DNA from: Klebsiella sp. BIGb0138
Lineage (GTDB): Bacteria; Pseudomonadota; Gammaproteobacteria; Enterobacterales; Enterobacteriaceae
Length of the DNA stretch: 64,000 bases
Assembly (NCBI RefSeq): GCF_004342285.1
Contig: NZ_SMCV01000005.1
Span: 248,001-312,000 of the forward strand
Direction of reading: 5' to 3'
In this document: piece by piece, positions 10,658 through 21,037 of the stretch
Numbering within the stretch: position 1 is the first letter of the stretch
Layout: each line of letters begins with the position of its first letter
Program-made: the position numbers and the translations under genes
The notes under the pieces: model-generated
What the model was told of the DNA's origin: nothing
What the model saw: only the letters and a program-made list of their open reading frames with translations
The model's database searches: none

Positions 10658-11317
10658 TCAGGCGCTGCAGAATTTTTTCTTGATAACCACGACCAGAGTG
10701 CCCACCAGCCCGGCAACCAGCAGGGCGATCGGCAGAATCATCAGGCAGGTCATCACCTGATCTTCATGGCGTTTGACGAACGGGATCATGCTGAGGGCAT
10801 ATCCCAGGCCGGTGACCACACCCACCCACAGCAGCGCGCTCAGCCAGTTGAAGAACTGGAAACGGCGGTTTGAGAGCCCGGAAATGCCGGCCATGGTGGG
10901 CAGCAGGGTGCGCACGAAGGCCAGAAAACGCCCGGCGAGCAGCGCCAGCAGACCGTGCTTGTCAAACATGCAGGTGGCACGCTGATGATATTTTTGCGGC
11001 AGATGGGCGAGCCAGCCTTTGACGGTGGCGGTATTGCCGAGCCAGCGCCCCTGCAGATAGCTGAGCCAGCAGCCGAGGCTGGCCGCCACGGTCAGGATCG
11101 CGAGAGTGGGCACAAAGTCCATGACGCCTTTGGCGATCAGCGCGCCGGCGAGCAGCAGCAGGCTATCGCCGGGTAAAAACGAGGCCGGCAGCAGACCGTT
11201 TTCCAGAAACAGGGTCGCGAACATAACCAGATACACAAAACCGACAACCTGAGGGTTCGCCAGTGCGGCAAAATCATGTTGCCACAGCGCGGCGACAATC
11301 TCTTGAATGACAACCAT
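10658..11317 (-). CDS. yghB: DedA-family inner membrane protein YghB
   Basis: YghB is a DedA-family membrane protein that in E. coli, redundantly with YqjA, is needed for membrane energisation, cell division and alkaline or drug tolerance. The 219 residues match the family length. Several hydrophobic segments are visible, with the DedA-type motif around [14 protein letters not shown] (residues 46-60) and the conserved glycine/arginine region [12 protein letters not shown] at about 123-134. It is transcribed alone toward yqhC; metC lies upstream on the same strand, 130 bases away. Confidence 0.95.
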   Translation of the reverse strand: MVVIQEIVAALWQHDFAALANPQVVGFVYLVMFATLFLENGLLPASFLPGDSLLLLAGALIAKGVMDFVPTLAILTVAASLGCWLSYLQGRWLGNTATVKGWLAHLPQKYHQRATCMFDKHGLLALLAGRFLAFVRTLLPTMAGISGLSNRRFQFFNWLSALLWVGVVTGLGYALSMIPFVKRHEDQVMTCLMILPIALLVAGLVGTLVVVIKKKFCSA

Positions 11318-11447
11318 GGACTTTCCTAAGTGGTACCGTATTTTTGACTAGTGTACTCCTGAAGCGGCCCGAACACCTTGATCTCGGGCGCAACAAAAGC
11401 GGCCGTTTTTAACAGAACGTCCGCCATTGTTGCCACTTGCTGTCACT

Positions 11448-12670
<1,223 letters not shown>

Positions 12671-12806
12671 AAACTAGCATGATTACCCCATTGTGTACCG
12701 GGGAAGCGCTGATACAGGCGAAAATTTTACCAAACGCGCCGTTGACAACTTTTTTTCTGCGTAAGCGCAGGGAATATAAACGTGATTTGCTGCACAGTGT
12801 AAATAC

Positions 12807-12826
12807 TAATGAGAACCACTATCAAT
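12807..12826. promoter_or_regulatory. Fur box upstream of exbB
   Basis: The sequence TAATGAGAACCACTATCAAT resembles the ferric uptake regulator consensus (ATGAGAAT-n-ATTATCAtT) and lies about 60 bases before the exbB GTG start. An AT-rich -10-like stretch (ATATTATTATG) follows at 12841-12851. Iron repression of exbBD is established in E. coli. Confidence 0.7.
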
Positions 12827-12886
12827 TCGATGCCGTTTTGATATTATTATGCTCAGAATTTATGATTTACGTCGTGGAGATTCAGT

Positions 12887-13618
12887 GTGGGTAATAATTT
12901 GATGCAGGCGGATCTGTCCGTTTGGGGTATGTATCATCATGCCGATATTGTCGTAAAGGTGGTGATGATCGGCCTGATTCTGGCGTCGGTTGTGACATGG
13001 GCTATCTTCTTCGGCAAGGGTGCTGAAATTCTCTCCAGCAAGCGCCGCCTCAAGCGCGAACAGCAACTGCTGAGCGAAGCTCGTTCCCTCGATCAGGCCA
13101 GCGATATTGCCAACAGTTTCCATGCCAGGAGCTTAAGCTGCCAGCTGATTAACGAAGCGCAGAACGAACTGGAACTCTCTTCAGGCGTCGAAGATAACGA
13201 AGGTATTAAAGAACGTACCGGTTTCCGCCTTGAGCGCCGCGTGGCGTTTGTGGGCCGTTATATGGGCCGCGGCAACGGTTACCTGGCGACCATCGGGGCG
13301 ATTTCTCCGTTCGTCGGGCTGTTTGGTACCGTCTGGGGCATCATGAACAGCTTTATCGGTATCGCCCAGACGCAGACCACCAACCTCGCGGTTGTCGCAC
13401 CGGGTATCGCCGAAGCGCTGCTGGCGACGGCTATCGGCCTGTTTGCCGCGATTCCGGCGGTGGTTATCTACAACATCTTTGCCCGCATGATCGGCAGCTA
13501 CAAAGCCACTCTCGGCGATGTCGCCGCCCAGGTGTTGCTGCTGCAAAGCCGCGATCTGGACCTCAGCGCCAGCGGCACTACGCCGGTGCGTACCGCGCAG
13601 AAATTACGGGTAGGTTGA
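12887..13618 (+). CDS. exbB: TonB-system energising protein ExbB
   Basis: ExbB forms the pentameric inner-membrane proton channel with ExbD that energises TonB for siderophore and cobalamin uptake. The 243 residues include an N-terminal segment [16 protein letters not shown], a first membrane helix at about 20-42, a long cytoplasmic loop, and two further helices at about 130-155 and 170-195. The sequence [21 protein letters not shown] is characteristic. A GTG start follows GTGGAGATTCA, as in E. coli. exbD begins six bases after the stop, so the two are co-transcribed under the Fur box upstream. Confidence 0.97.
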   Translation: MGNNLMQADLSVWGMYHHADIVVKVVMIGLILASVVTWAIFFGKGAEILSSKRRLKREQQLLSEARSLDQASDIANSFHARSLSCQLINEAQNELELSSGVEDNEGIKERTGFRLERRVAFVGRYMGRGNGYLATIGAISPFVGLFGTVWGIMNSFIGIAQTQTTNLAVVAPGIAEALLATAIGLFAAIPAVVIYNIFARMIGSYKATLGDVAAQVLLLQSRDLDLSASGTTPVRTAQKLRVG

Positions 13619-13624
13619 TGCTTT

Positions 13625-14050
13625 ATGGCGATGCATTTTAACGAAAACCTCGATGATAACGGCGAGATGCATGACATCAACGTGACGCCGTTTATCGACG
13701 TTATGCTGGTGCTGCTGATTATCTTCATGGTGGCCGCGCCGCTGGCCACGGTGGATGTGAAGGTGAACCTGCCGGCCTCCTCCAGCCAGCCTCAGCCGCG
13801 CCCGGAAAAACCGATTTATCTGTCGGTGAAAGCGGATAAAACCATGTTCCTCGGCAACGACCCGGTGACCGAAGAGAGCATGATCGGCGCGCTGAATGCG
13901 CTGACTGACGGTAAAAAAGACACCACCGTCTTCTTCCGCGCGGATAAAACCGTGGACTATGAGACGATGATGAAAGTCATGGATACCCTGCATCAGGCGG
14001 GTTATCTGAAGATTGGTCTGGTGGGTGAAGAAACCGTTAAAGCGCAGTAA
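13625..14050 (+). CDS. exbD: TonB-system energising protein ExbD
   Basis: ExbD is the single-pass partner of ExbB in the TonB motor. The 141 residues comprise a short cytoplasmic N-terminus, one membrane helix at about 23-43 bearing the essential proton-path aspartate D25 (TPFIDVMLV), and a periplasmic domain of about 95 residues. It is in an operon with exbB, with an intrinsic terminator 20 bases downstream. Confidence 0.97.
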   Translation: MAMHFNENLDDNGEMHDINVTPFIDVMLVLLIIFMVAAPLATVDVKVNLPASSSQPQPRPEKPIYLSVKADKTMFLGNDPVTEESMIGALNALTDGKKDTTVFFRADKTVDYETMMKVMDTLHQAGYLKIGLVGEETVKAQ

Positions 14051-14070
14051 CTCCCCGACCGATCTCCCCA

Positions 14071-14096
14071 GGCTGGCCTTGCGCCAGCCTTTTTTA
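14071..14096 (+). terminator. Intrinsic terminator after exbD
   Basis: A GGCTGGC stem, a short CTTGC loop and GCCAGCC are followed by TTTTTTAT. It ends the exbBD transcript. Confidence 0.85.
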
Positions 14097-14154
14097 TGCC
14101 TGCAGCTCACCGGCTACGCGGGCTGGCTGTTGTATTCGCGCCGGCGGGTTGCGA

Positions 14155-14160
14155 TATAAT
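14155..14160 (+). promoter_or_regulatory. Putative -10 box of yqhA
   Basis: A perfect TATAAT lies 31 bases before the yqhA ATG, with a weak TTGTAT 19 bases upstream as possible -35. Confidence 0.4.
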
Positions 14161-14191
14161 GGCGGCCGTTTTGGTTAACTCACAGGATCTT

Positions 14192-14686
14192 ATGGAACGC
14201 TTTCTGGAAAATACTATGTATGCCTCGCGCTGGTTGCTGGCACCGGTTTATTTTGGCCTTTCTCTGGGGCTGATTGCGCTGTCGATCAAATTTTTTCAGG
14301 AGATTCTCCACATCCTGCCGCATATTTTCAGCGTGGGTGAGTCGGATCTGATCCTTACCCTGCTGTCGCTGGTGGATATGACGCTGGTGGGGGGACTGCT
14401 GGTGATGGTGATGTTCTCCGGCTACGAAAATTTCGTCTCCCAGCTGGATATCAACGAAGGAAAAGAAAAGCTCAGCTGGCTGGGCAAAATGGACGCTACG
14501 TCGCTGAAAAATAAGGTGGCGGCCTCTATCGTTGCGATCTCCTCGATCCATCTGCTGCGGGTATTTATGGATGCCAAAAACGTGCCGGACAACAAGCTGA
14601 TGTGGTATGTCATTATCCATCTGACCTTTGTGCTGTCGGCGTTTGTGATGGGCTATCTCGATCGCCTGACCAAGGTTAAGCACTGA
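14192..14686 (+). CDS. yqhA: UPF0114 membrane protein YqhA
   Basis: YqhA is an inner-membrane protein of unknown function (UPF0114). The start at 14192 ([14 protein letters not shown], after AGGATCTT) gives 164 residues, the E. coli length. The longer frame adds 32 residues without similarity. Three to four hydrophobic segments are seen, at about 10-35, 45-75, 107-122 and 135-155. The neighbouring yghA of E. coli is not present here; yqhA directly follows exbD. Confidence 0.93.
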   Translation: MERFLENTMYASRWLLAPVYFGLSLGLIALSIKFFQEILHILPHIFSVGESDLILTLLSLVDMTLVGGLLVMVMFSGYENFVSQLDINEGKEKLSWLGKMDATSLKNKVAASIVAISSIHLLRVFMDAKNVPDNKLMWYVIIHLTFVLSAFVMGYLDRLTKVKH

Positions 14687-14695
14687 TTTCGTCTG

Positions 14696-14722
14696 CCCGG
14701 CGGCATGAGACAGCCCGCCGGG
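14696..14722. repeat. REP-like stem-loop between yqhA and yghZ
   Basis: CCCGGCGG and CCGCCGGG form an 8-bp perfect stem between convergent yqhA and yghZ, resembling the other GC-rich intergenic hairpins of this window. Confidence 0.5.
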
Positions 14723-14730
14723 TGAACGGT

Positions 14731-15771
14731 TTATTTATCCGACGAGGCCTGCCATAAATTGAGCTGGCCGTCCGCCACGTGCTGGTCGATCTGGGCCAGC
14801 TCTTCGGCGCTAAAGGCCAGATTTTGCAGCGCCTGCACGTTCTCCTCTAGCTGCTGTGGGCGGCTGGCGCCAATCAGTACCGACGTCACCCGGCCGTCTT
14901 TCAGCAGCCAGCTCAGCGCCATCTGCGCCATGCTCTGCCCGCGGCGGTGGGCCATCTCCTGCAATAAACGCAGACTGCGCAGGTTTGCCTCGCTGAGCAT
15001 ATTTTCCGTCAGGCCGCGGTCTCTTTTCCCTTCATAGAACATCCGCGAACCTTCCGGGATCTGCTGGAGATACTTGCCGGTCAGCAGGCCTTGCGCCAGC
15101 GGGGTAAAGGCGATGCAGCCGACGCCATGCTCCTCGAGGGTATCCAGCAGGCCGCTGCTGTCGACCCAGCGGTTAAGCAGGTTATAGGAGGGCTGATGAA
15201 TAAGCAGTGGGATTTTCCATTCGCGCAGCAGCGCGGCCATTTGCTGGGTGCGTTCCGGCGAATAGGAGGAGATGCCGACATATAAAGCTTTACCGCTCTG
15301 CACCGCCTGCGCCAGCGCCGCGGCGGTCTCTTCCATCGGCGTATTTTCATCGACGCGATGTGAATAGAAAATGTCGACGTAATCCAGCCCCATACGCTTG
15401 AGGCTCTGGTCAAGGCTGGCCAGCAGATATTTTCGCGAGCTGCCGTTACCGTAGGGACCGGGCCACATTGTATAGCCCGCTTTGGTGGCCACGATCAGTT
15501 CGTCACGGTAGGCGGCAAAATCCTCGCGCAGCAGGCGACCAAAATTTTCCTCGGCGCTGCCGGGAGGCGGGCCGTAGTTATTGGCCAGGTCGAAATGGGT
15601 AATACCCAGATCAAAAGCCTTACGCAGCAGGGCGCGTTGGTCATCCAGCGCGTTGCCGTGGCTAAAATTGTGCCACAGCCCCAGCGATAACGCGGGCAGC
15701 TGTAAACCGCTTTTACCACAATAGCGATACTGCATCCGCTCGTAGCGGGTGGGGTCAGCTAACCAGGACAT
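14731..15771 (-). CDS. gpr: L-glyceraldehyde 3-phosphate reductase, aldo-keto reductase (YghZ/Gpr)
   Basis: This cytosolic aldo-keto reductase of the AKR14 type reduces L-glyceraldehyde 3-phosphate and methylglyoxal with NADPH. The 346 residues match E. coli YghZ closely. Visible are the DLANNYGPPPGSAEENFG segment with catalytic Asp and Tyr, the TKAG lysine, FYSHRVD, and the C-terminal cofactor motif SVLIGASRPQQLEEN. Two ATGs are adjacent; the second (15771) is chosen because AAGGAG sits at proper distance from it. It is convergent with yqhA. Confidence 0.95.
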   Translation of the reverse strand: MSWLADPTRYERMQYRYCGKSGLQLPALSLGLWHNFSHGNALDDQRALLRKAFDLGITHFDLANNYGPPPGSAEENFGRLLREDFAAYRDELIVATKAGYTMWPGPYGNGSSRKYLLASLDQSLKRMGLDYVDIFYSHRVDENTPMEETAAALAQAVQSGKALYVGISSYSPERTQQMAALLREWKIPLLIHQPSYNLLNRWVDSSGLLDTLEEHGVGCIAFTPLAQGLLTGKYLQQIPEGSRMFYEGKRDRGLTENMLSEANLRSLRLLQEMAHRRGQSMAQMALSWLLKDGRVTSVLIGASRPQQLEENVQALQNLAFSAEELAQIDQHVADGQLNLWQASSDK

Positions 15772-15919
15772 CATCTCTCCTTATTGAGTTAAAACATCGT
15801 TTCTATATTAACTAGTATGGCACTTCGGCGGCGTTTGCTGGATCACAATGCGCAAGATTGCTGGCGTCATCGCGAGCTTATGCTTTGCTTAAAGGGGCCT
15901 TATTTCCGGAGAACAAACG

Positions 15920-16807
15920 ATGACGCGACTGACGGCGAAAGATTTTCCGCAAGAACTACTGGAGTATTACGACTATTACGCCCACGGCAAAATCAGTAAA
16001 CGGCAGTTTTTACAGCTGGCCGGGAAATATGCCGTGGGCGGAATGACCGCGCTGGCGCTGTTTAATCTGCTTAAACCCAACTATGCGCTTGCTGAACAGG
16101 TACCGTTTACCGATCCCGATATTCGTGCGGAATATATTCACTACCCTTCTCCTGACGGCCACGGAGAGGTTCGCGCCTACATGGTGGTGCCGACGAAACT
16201 GACCGCGAAACCCGGGGCCGTGGTGGTGGTTCATGAGAATCGCGGCCTTAACCCCTACATTGAAGATGTCGCCCGACGGGTGGCAAAGGCGGGCTATATC
16301 GCGCTGGCGCCGGATGGTCTGAGCTCGGTCGGCGGCTATCCCGGCAACGATGATGAAGGGCGCGAGCTTCAGCAGAAAGTCGATCCGCTGAAGCTGATGA
16401 ACGACTTTTTTGCCGCCGTCGCCTTTATGGAAAAACACCCGCAGGCGAACGGCAAGGTGGGGATAACCGGGTTTTGTTACGGGGGAGGCGTCTGCAACGC
16501 TGCCGCCGTCGCGATCCCGGAACTGGCCTGCGCGGTGCCGTTTTACGGCCGCCAGCCGCCGCTTAATGACGTAGCCAAAATTCATGCGCCGCTGCTGCTG
16601 CACTACGCGGAACTGGATAAACCGATCACCGACGGTTGGCCCGCCTATGAAGAGGCGCTGAAGGCGCAGCATAAGGTCTATCAGGCCTACGTCTATCCGC
16701 AGGTCAATCACGGCTTCCATAATGACTCCACGCCGCGCTATGACCGGGCGGCAGCCGAGCTTGCCTGGCAGCGAACCCTGGCGTGGTTTGCGCAATACCT
16801 CAGCTAA
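15920..16807 (+). CDS. yghX: Dienelactone hydrolase family protein YghX
   Basis: This is an alpha/beta hydrolase of the dienelactone hydrolase family, 295 residues, with the triad C186 (GFCYGGG), D233 and H264 (NHGFHND). The N-terminus carries SKRQFLQLAGKYAVGG and a hydrophobic stretch to about residue 57. This could be a membrane anchor or an atypical export signal; it has KR rather than RR. In E. coli K-12 yghX is, as I recall, interrupted, whereas here it is full length. The substrate is unknown. It is divergent from yghZ; yghW follows after 77 bases. Confidence 0.9.
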   Translation: MTRLTAKDFPQELLEYYDYYAHGKISKRQFLQLAGKYAVGGMTALALFNLLKPNYALAEQVPFTDPDIRAEYIHYPSPDGHGEVRAYMVVPTKLTAKPGAVVVVHENRGLNPYIEDVARRVAKAGYIALAPDGLSSVGGYPGNDDEGRELQQKVDPLKLMNDFFAAVAFMEKHPQANGKVGITGFCYGGGVCNAAAVAIPELACAVPFYGRQPPLNDVAKIHAPLLLHYAELDKPITDGWPAYEEALKAQHKVYQAYVYPQVNHGFHNDSTPRYDRAAAELAWQRTLAWFAQYLS

Positions 16808-16849
16808 AAATGGGGGAAATAGCGCTAGCACTCGCTCAAAAAATCGCTA

Positions 16850-16855
16850 TATAAT
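16850..16855 (+). promoter_or_regulatory. Putative -10 box of yghW
   Basis: TATAAT within an AT-rich stretch lies 30 bases ahead of the yghW start. No convincing -35 is seen. Confidence 0.4.
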
Positions 16856-16884
16856 TTTGTATATAACGATTGAGGGTGAAAGCG

Positions 16885-17172
16885 ATGGATAACCATTTTG
16901 GTAAAGGTTTAATGGCCGGGCTAAAGGCCTCTCAGGCCGAAAGCGCCAGCAATGCGGCCGGTTTTTGTGCGGATTATAAGCGCGGGTTTGTGCTCGGCTA
17001 TTCTCAGCGCATGTTTGAACAAACCGGCGATCGTCAGCTTAGCGCGTGGGAGGCCGGGATTCTGACCCGCCGCTATGGTCTGGACAGGAATATGGTGATG
17101 GATTTTTTCAAGGAGGGACATTCCTGCACCGCGATGCGCTACTTTATGGCCGGATACCGGCTGGAAAGTTAA
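16885..17172 (+). CDS. yghW: DUF2623 family protein YghW
   Basis: This is a 95-residue cytosolic protein of the YghW/DUF2623 family, function unknown. The start at 16885 ([12 protein letters not shown]) matches E. coli YghW in length and sequence and has GAGGGTG upstream; an ATG five codons earlier is not supported. It lies tail to tail with yghU, only 34 bases apart. In E. coli K-12 the hydrogenase-2 operon separates these two genes. Confidence 0.9.
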   Translation: MDNHFGKGLMAGLKASQAESASNAAGFCADYKRGFVLGYSQRMFEQTGDRQLSAWEAGILTRRYGLDRNMVMDFFKEGHSCTAMRYFMAGYRLES

Positions 17173-17206
17173 CGACCGAAGGCCGAGGCCCCCGGTCGCT
17201 GGCGCA

Positions 17207-18073
17207 TTACGCCTGGCGTTTATCTTCGGTCCGGGTGTCGAAGTCGCTGGCGTCGTGGCGCTCATGTAGCTGTTCGTTAAGCGGGCCGTTAGTCCGGTTA
17301 ACGATACGGCCACGTTTTACTGCCGGGCGGTTGCCCACGTCCTGCGCCCAGCGCAGGACGTTTTTATAGCTTCCGGCGTCAAGGAATTCGGCTGCGTTAT
17401 ACACCCCTCCCAGCACCACGTTACCGTACCACGGCCAGATGGCCATATCGGCGATGGTGTACTCTTCCCCGGCCACATAGCGGTTACGGGCGAGCTGTTT
17501 ATCCAGCACGTCGAGCTGGCGTTTGGCTTCCATGGTGAAGCGGTCGATGGCGTACTCGATTTTCACCGGCGCATAGTTATAGAAGTGACCAAAGCCGCCG
17601 CCGAGGAACGGGGCAGCGCCCTGTAGCCAGAACAGCCAGTTAAGCGTTTCGGTCCGGCCGGCGGGATCTTTCGGCAGGAAGAAGCCGAACTTCTCTGCGA
17701 GGTAAAGCAGGATGCTGCCGGATTCAAACACGCGGGTCGGCGGGGTGGTGGAGTGGTCGCTCAGCGCGGGAATTTTTGAATTGGGGTTCACTTCCACAAA
17801 GCCGCTGGAGAACTGATCGCCTTCACCGATGCGAATCAGCCAGGCGTCGTATTCCGCATCGCTGACGCCCAGCGCCAGCAGCTCTTCCAGCAGAATCGTC
17901 ACCTTCTGGCCATTTGGCGTTCCCAGAGAGTACAGCTGCAGCGGATGTGAGCCGACCGGCAGCGCTTTTTCATGAGTAGCGCCGGAGACGGGACGGTTAA
18001 TGTTGGCGAACGCGCCACCGTTGTTTTGCTTCCATTCCCACACTTTAGGTGGTTGATAGTTATTCTCTGACAT
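17207..18073 (-). CDS. yghU: Glutathione S-transferase family disulfide-bond reductase YghU
   Basis: YghU is a Nu-class glutathione transferase that binds two glutathiones and has disulfide-bond reductase and organic hydroperoxide activity. The start at 18073 (MSENNYQPPKVW) gives 288 residues as in E. coli. It has an N-terminal extension, a thioredoxin-like domain (LYSLGTPNGQKVTILLEEL), and an all-helical C-terminal domain with YTIADMAIWPW. The glutathione-contacting ESGSILLYLA motif is intact. It probably shares a transcript with the thioredoxin-fold gene upstream (gap about 140 bases with a hairpin). Confidence 0.94.
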   Translation of the reverse strand: MSENNYQPPKVWEWKQNNGGAFANINRPVSGATHEKALPVGSHPLQLYSLGTPNGQKVTILLEELLALGVSDAEYDAWLIRIGEGDQFSSGFVEVNPNSKIPALSDHSTTPPTRVFESGSILLYLAEKFGFFLPKDPAGRTETLNWLFWLQGAAPFLGGGFGHFYNYAPVKIEYAIDRFTMEAKRQLDVLDKQLARNRYVAGEEYTIADMAIWPWYGNVVLGGVYNAAEFLDAGSYKNVLRWAQDVGNRPAVKRGRIVNRTNGPLNEQLHERHDASDFDTRTEDKRQA

Positions 18074-18174
18074 GATGACCTGCCTTTTTAGTGAGGTGTT
18101 GAAGGAGTGTAGCAGGAGTGACAACGCGGGTTTAACACACTGAGGCTTAATACCGCCGGCCTCAGGCCGCTATC

Positions 18175-18202
18175 GCCCCGGTAATCCTGGCGCTACCGGG
18201 GC
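18175..18202. repeat. REP-like stem-loop upstream of yghU
   Basis: A 9-bp perfect inverted repeat GCCCCGGTA/TACCGGGGC lies just after the stop of the thioredoxin-fold gene and before yghU on the same strand. It may attenuate or stabilise a shared transcript. Confidence 0.5.
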
Positions 18203-18215
18203 GGCTGCACGGGGC

Positions 18216-18776
18216 TCAGGCCATAATCCGCTCGGCCCACACGCTGATATCGTCACCGCTGCCGAGGTCCGGTTGGACCAGGCCGTTGACCATAAAGGTC
18301 GGCGAGACATGGATACCATTCTGCCGCGCATATTTGCAATGCCATTTGATCTCCGTCTGCAGTTCCGGGCGAGCAAAGGCCGCTGCGAGCTGAACGTGGC
18401 TGTAACGTTCGATGCGCTCAATAATTTGTTGCGGCGTGGCATCCATATTCGGCCCGCTGCAGTGGTCGGTAAATTCAAACTCTTCGCGATGATCGGCGAC
18501 CGCCTTTAGCACCTTGTGCGCCTGCTCTCTGCCGTGCGGCAGGGTGGAGGCGGCAAGGATACAGCGTACGATGACGCCGGAAAACAGATGCCACGGCTGG
18601 GACTGCAGACGAATCTTGATCGTCACATTATCGGCGCCGACTTCATCCAGCAGGTCGTCGAGCTTGTTGAAGGCCCTGACTGAAAACGGGCAGGTTGGTT
18701 CGAGGAAAACTTCAAAAGTACGCGGGCCGTGGCCCCAGACCAGCGGTTGGGCTTGCAGATGAGGTTGTGTGCTCAT
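18216..18776 (-). CDS. Thioredoxin-fold / DsbA-like protein
   Basis: This 186-residue protein has a thioredoxin fold of the DsbA/FrnE-like type. It lacks a signal peptide, so it is probably cytosolic. Near the N-terminus is EPTCPFS, giving C29-P-F-S32, a CxxS rather than CxxC site. HVSPTFMVNG near residue 155 supplies the cis-proline loop. A CxxS site suggests isomerase, glutathione-linked or peroxidase-type chemistry instead of disulfide oxidation. The ATG at 18776 is preferred over a TTG two codons upstream because AGGAG precedes it. Adjacency to yghU and gss suggests glutathione-related redox metabolism (inference). Confidence 0.75.
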   Translation of the reverse strand: MSTQPHLQAQPLVWGHGPRTFEVFLEPTCPFSVRAFNKLDDLLDEVGADNVTIKIRLQSQPWHLFSGVIVRCILAASTLPHGREQAHKVLKAVADHREEFEFTDHCSGPNMDATPQQIIERIERYSHVQLAAAFARPELQTEIKWHCKYARQNGIHVSPTFMVNGLVQPDLGSGDDISVWAERIMA

Positions 18777-19053
18777 AATCAACTCCTGACGTTTGCGTTA
18801 TTCGTTGTTCTTCCCTGTCTCATTCGTGTTGCCATCAACGCCGATGCAACCCGAAGTATTACCGGGAGATATCTCAAATAACGATATCACTTTTACCTGA
18901 AGGCGCCGGGTTATTTTCCCACAGGGCACAAATAGCGAATCGAATGAGTGGTATTATGATTCCACCTCTGTCTGGTAAGTGCCTGCGGCAGGATAAGAAG
19001 AGGGAGTTTTGTTCCGCCAACTGCCCGGGCTGCATTAATTTGAGGTCAGGCTA

Positions 19054-20925
19054 ATGAGTAAAGGATCGACTAGCAGCGATGCCCCTTTTGGTACATTGTT
19101 AGGCTACGCGCCGGGCGGCGTAGCAATTTATTCATCGAATTACAGTAGCTTAAATCCGCGAGACTATCCGGATGACGCGACGTTCCGCAGTTACATCGGC
19201 AATGAGTATATGGGGCACAAATGGCAGTGCGTCGAGTTCGCCCGCCGCTTTTTGTTTCTCACCTACGGCTTTGTCTTTACCGATGTCGGCATGGCCTATG
19301 AAATCTTCTCCCTGCGCTTTCTGCGCGAAGTGGTTAATGACAATATTCTGCCGCTCCAGGCCTTCGCCAATGGTTCCCGCCGTCCGCCGATAGCCGGCTC
19401 CCTGCTGATCTGGCAAAAGGGCGGTGAGTTTAAACATACCGGCCATGTCGCGGTGATTACCCAACTGGTCGGCAATAAGGTCAGAATCGCCGAGCAAAAC
19501 GTGATTCACACCGCGCTGCCGCAGGGCCAGCAATGGACCCGTGAACTCACGCTGGAGGTCAAAGACGGCCTCTACACCATCAAGGATACCTTTGCCGATA
19601 CGGAGATATTGGGCTGGATGATTCAGACCGCCGACACCGAGCACAGTCTGCCGCAGCCGGTCTTGCCCGGTGAAGCGATGGCGATCCACGGGGCGCGCCT
19701 GCCGAATAAAGGCCAGTTCCGCGGTAACTGGCTGAACGAGAAGGACGCGCTGCAAAAAGCCTACGTTGAAGCCAACGGTCACTTCATTAATCAAGACCCC
19801 TACCAGTATTTCACTATCACCGAAAGCGCCGAGCAGGAGCTGATCAAAGCGACCAATGAGCTGCATTTGATGTACCTGCACGCCACCGACAAGGTGATGA
19901 AAGATGACAACCTGCTGGCGCTGTTCGATATCCCCAAAATCCTCTGGCCGCGCCTGCGTCTCTCCTGGCAACGACGTCGTCATCATATGATTACCGGGCG
20001 CATGGATTTCTGTATGGATGAGCGCGGGCTGAAGGTCTATGAATACAATGCCGACTCCGCCTCCTGCCATACCGAAGGCGGTCTGATCCTCGAGCAGTGG
20101 CTGAAACAGGGCTATTACGGCACCGGGCATAACCCGGCGGAAAACCTGCTGGACGAGCTGGCGGGCGCCTGGAAGCACAGTCGGGCCCGTCCTTTCGTGC
20201 ATATCATGCAGGATAAGGATCTGGAGGAGCACTATCACGCCCGCTTTATCCAGCGCTCGCTCACCCAGGCCGGCTTCGAGAGTAAAATCCTCTTTGGCCT
20301 TGATGAACTGCGCTGGGACGCCGCCGGACAGCTGATCGACGCGGACGGGCGCCTGGTAAACTGCGTCTGGAAAACCTGGGCCTGGGAAACCGCCATCGAA
20401 CAGGTGCGCGAAGTCAGCGCCGACGAGTATGCCGCGGTGCCGATCCGTACCGGGCATCCGCAAGGGGAGGTACGGCTGATTGACGTCCTGCTGCGCCCGG
20501 AAGTCCTGGTATTTGAACCGCTCTGGACGGTGATCCCCGGCAACAAAGCGATTCTGCCGGTGCTGTGGTCGCTGTTCCCGCATCATCGCTATCTGCTGGA
20601 TACCGATTTTGTGGTCAACGAAGAGCTGGCGAAAACCGGCTATGCGGTGAAACCTATCTCCGGGCGCTGCGGCAGCAATATCGACCTGATTGGTCCGCAA
20701 GACGAAGTGCTGGATAAAACCAGCGGGAAATTTGTCGATCGTAAGAATATTTACCAGCAGCTATGGTGCCTGCCGAAGGTGGATGGTAAATACATTCAGG
20801 TCTGTACTTTTACCGTCGGCGGTAACTACGGCGGTACCTGCCTGCGCGGCGATGATTCGCTGGTGGTCAAAAAAGAGAGTGATATCGAACCGTTAATTGT
20901 GCTGAAAGACAAAGACGGCCGGTAA
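19054..20925 (+). CDS. gss: Bifunctional glutathionylspermidine amidase/synthetase (Gss)
   Basis: Gss makes glutathionylspermidine from glutathione, spermidine and ATP, and hydrolyses it back, in the cytosol. It has 623 residues. The N-terminal CHAP-type amidase domain (about 1-200) has nucleophile C59 (GHKWQCVEFARRF) and H131 (HTGHVAVI). The C-terminal ATP-grasp synthetase domain (about 210-619) contains MDFCMDERGLKVYEYNADS and the NYGGTCLRGDD glycine-rich end. The start follows GAGGTCAGGCTA. It is near yghU as in E. coli, and a GC hairpin follows the stop. Confidence 0.97.
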   Translation: MSKGSTSSDAPFGTLLGYAPGGVAIYSSNYSSLNPRDYPDDATFRSYIGNEYMGHKWQCVEFARRFLFLTYGFVFTDVGMAYEIFSLRFLREVVNDNILPLQAFANGSRRPPIAGSLLIWQKGGEFKHTGHVAVITQLVGNKVRIAEQNVIHTALPQGQQWTRELTLEVKDGLYTIKDTFADTEILGWMIQTADTEHSLPQPVLPGEAMAIHGARLPNKGQFRGNWLNEKDALQKAYVEANGHFINQDPYQYFTITESAEQELIKATNELHLMYLHATDKVMKDDNLLALFDIPKILWPRLRLSWQRRRHHMITGRMDFCMDERGLKVYEYNADSASCHTEGGLILEQWLKQGYYGTGHNPAENLLDELAGAWKHSRARPFVHIMQDKDLEEHYHARFIQRSLTQAGFESKILFGLDELRWDAAGQLIDADGRLVNCVWKTWAWETAIEQVREVSADEYAAVPIRTGHPQGEVRLIDVLLRPEVLVFEPLWTVIPGNKAILPVLWSLFPHHRYLLDTDFVVNEELAKTGYAVKPISGRCGSNIDLIGPQDEVLDKTSGKFVDRKNIYQQLWCLPKVDGKYIQVCTFTVGGNYGGTCLRGDDSLVVKKESDIEPLIVLKDKDGR

Positions 20926-20931
20926 CCGGCT

Positions 20932-20963
20932 GCCCGGATAGCGTCTGAACGGCCTGTCCGGGC
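20932..20963. repeat. REP-like stem-loop after gss
   Basis: GCCCGGATAG and CTGTCCGGGC form an imperfect stem with a 12-base loop seven bases after the gss stop. There is no T run. It resembles enterobacterial REP elements. Confidence 0.45.
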
Positions 20964-21037
20964 GACAAATCCTGCAAGCAAGCTATGTTATGAGCTACCA
21001 ATACAACAACAAGACAGAAACAGAAAAGGAAAATAAT

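Noticed and set aside
19150..20700. Long minus-strand open frame opposite gss
   Set aside because: The plus strand encodes complete Gss with both active sites; the antisense frame has shadow-type composition.
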